DNA from: Nocardiopsis sp. CNT312
GTDB taxonomy: Bacteria; Actinomycetota; Actinomycetes; Streptosporangiales; Streptosporangiaceae
Assembly: GCF_000515115.1 (NCBI RefSeq)
Contig: NZ_AZXF01000021.1
Span: 51,693 to 115,692, forward strand
Length of the DNA stretch: 64,000 bases
Direction: 5' to 3'
Positions 63,501 through 64,000 of this stretch are shown in pieces. The number at the start of each line of letters is the position of its first letter. Position 1 is the first letter of the stretch. The notes under the pieces were generated by a model that was not told where the DNA came from, ran no database searches, and saw only the letters and a program-made list of their open reading frames with translations. A program made the position numbers and the translations under genes.

Positions 63501-63708
63501 CAACCCGCCCGTAAACACTCAAAAGCGCCACCACCGTGATGAGTGGCAGCGCGTCAGTAATCCTCTCCACAGCTTACGGCATCTACTCGAAGATCATCAC
63601 CATCGTCGGCACGGCCGATGCAACCGCAGCGGAACAGCGGCAAACGCGGCGAGGGAGGAATCTCCACCAGCCCAACCCAAAAATTTCACATGTTCACAAG
63701 CCCGCACA

Positions 63709-63763
63709 CAAAAAACAGGGCCGGAGCCACCCCCAAAGGAACAACCCCGACCCCAACAAAAAA
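63709..63763 (-). terminator. rRNA operon terminator after 5S
   Basis: On the minus strand, a T-run directly follows the 5S 3' end (63763-63757). A 10-bp stem with two G-U pairs (63745-63754 with 63717-63726) is followed by a second T-run near 63716-63709. This is a classic intrinsic terminator. Confidence 0.7.
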
Positions 63764-63764
63764 C

Positions 63765-63879
63765 CGTGGCAGCGACCTACTCTCCCACCCCACCACAGGG
63801 CAGTACCATCAGCGCAAAGGGACTTAACGACCGGGTTCGGAAAGTTACCGAGTGTAACCCCCCCGCCATAACCACCACG
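63765..63879 (-). rRNA. rrf: 5S ribosomal RNA
   Basis: The minus strand reads GGTGGTTATGGCGGGGGGG, then the internal core CCGAACCCGGTCGTTAAGTC, TGATGGTACTG and finally GGGAGAGTAGGTCGCTGCCA, which are the conserved parts of actinobacterial 5S rRNA. Ends are placed by comparison with the usual fold and may be off by a few bases. It lies about 90 bases after the 23S 3' end and is the last gene of a minus-strand rRNA operon. Confidence 0.93.
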
Positions 63880-63970
63880 GAAAACCACACCCACAACCAC
63901 CACCAAAGCAGCAGCCACAGGAAAACCCATACATGAAACAGTGTGCGCGAACACCCAGCAATCTGCAGCG

Positions 63971-64000
63971 GACAAGCCCTCGGCCTATTAGTACCGGTCA
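63971..64000 (-). rRNA. rrl: 23S ribosomal RNA, 3' end (partial)
   Basis: The minus strand reads GACCGGTACTAATAGGCCGA followed by GGGCTTGTC, the highly conserved 3' end of actinobacterial 23S rRNA. The gene continues past the right edge of the window. The approximate 3' end is at 63971; the 90-base spacer to 5S follows. Confidence 0.9.

Noticed and set aside
62775..63539. Plus-strand 254-codon frame rich in Val/Thr/Ala/Pro
   Set aside because: It is the antisense shadow of the RGG-repeat gene; its repetitive composition follows from the repeat itself.
63536..63871. A 111-codon plus-strand frame near the right end
   Set aside because: It overlaps the antisense of 5S rRNA and the terminator and has no ribosome site.

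Overview
The window is very GC-rich, with long overlapping genes, many GTG starts and GTGA/ATGA start-stop overlaps. Marker genes (rbpA, whiA, the uvrC-rapZ-yvcK-whiA-gap-pgk-tpiA-secG cluster, SteA/SteB, tlyA-nadK-recN) point to an actinomycete. A Nocardiopsis-like or other Streptosporangiales host is my inference, because no taxonomic marker is complete here. The last bases hold the 23S 3' end and a 5S rRNA on the minus strand.

Layout. (1) 1-6.1 kb: start of a secreted alpha/beta-hydrolase lipoprotein; an OmpR-type two-component system; and a minus-strand CotH / DUF4956 / VTC-domain operon. (2) 6.3-20.6 kb: an accessory defence region built around a type III-D-like CRISPR effector module. 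It holds cas6, a cas10 without an HD domain, a Csm3-like Cas7, csx10, a double Cas7, csx19 and a long TIGR03986-like RAMP protein, all on the minus strand. Beside them lie a CARF-nuclease-CARF protein, a small phage-type protein, a divergent Cys-rich gene of unknown function and an unlisted 58-codon ORF with its own hairpin. I see no CRISPR array, no cas1/cas2 and no separate Cas11 gene. (3) 20.7-28.5 kb: mixed genes (DUF1697, a symporter with DUF485, ACT-GNAT, VapBC, small hypotheticals). (4) 28.6-38.3 kb: conserved core (rbpA, secG, tpiA, pgk, gap, whiA, yvcK, rapZ, uvrC). (5) 38.4-39.4 kb: a degraded IS605-type tnpB remnant with a conserved right end. (6) 39.5-46.3 kb: MscS channel, Rieske protein, RDD protein, uvrA with a LexA box, and terC with a yybP-ykoY (Mn2+) riboswitch. 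(7) 46.4-57.0 kb: a chained envelope/division operon (glycosyltransferase, MurJ, MraY-like, SteB, SteA) followed by recN-nadK-tlyA. (8) 57.2-64 kb: housekeeping and hypothetical genes, an RGG/RD-rich repeat protein, then rRNA.

How the genes work together. In the CRISPR region Cas6 would process crRNA, the Cas10/Cas7/Csx10/Csx19 proteins would form the effector, and Cas10 (AGDD palm motif) would make cyclic oligoadenylate. The CARF-nuclease-CARF protein is the likely receptor and executioner. The core blocks are ordinary actinobacterial chromosome. The CRISPR region, the VapBC pair and the IS remnant are the parts most likely to have been acquired.
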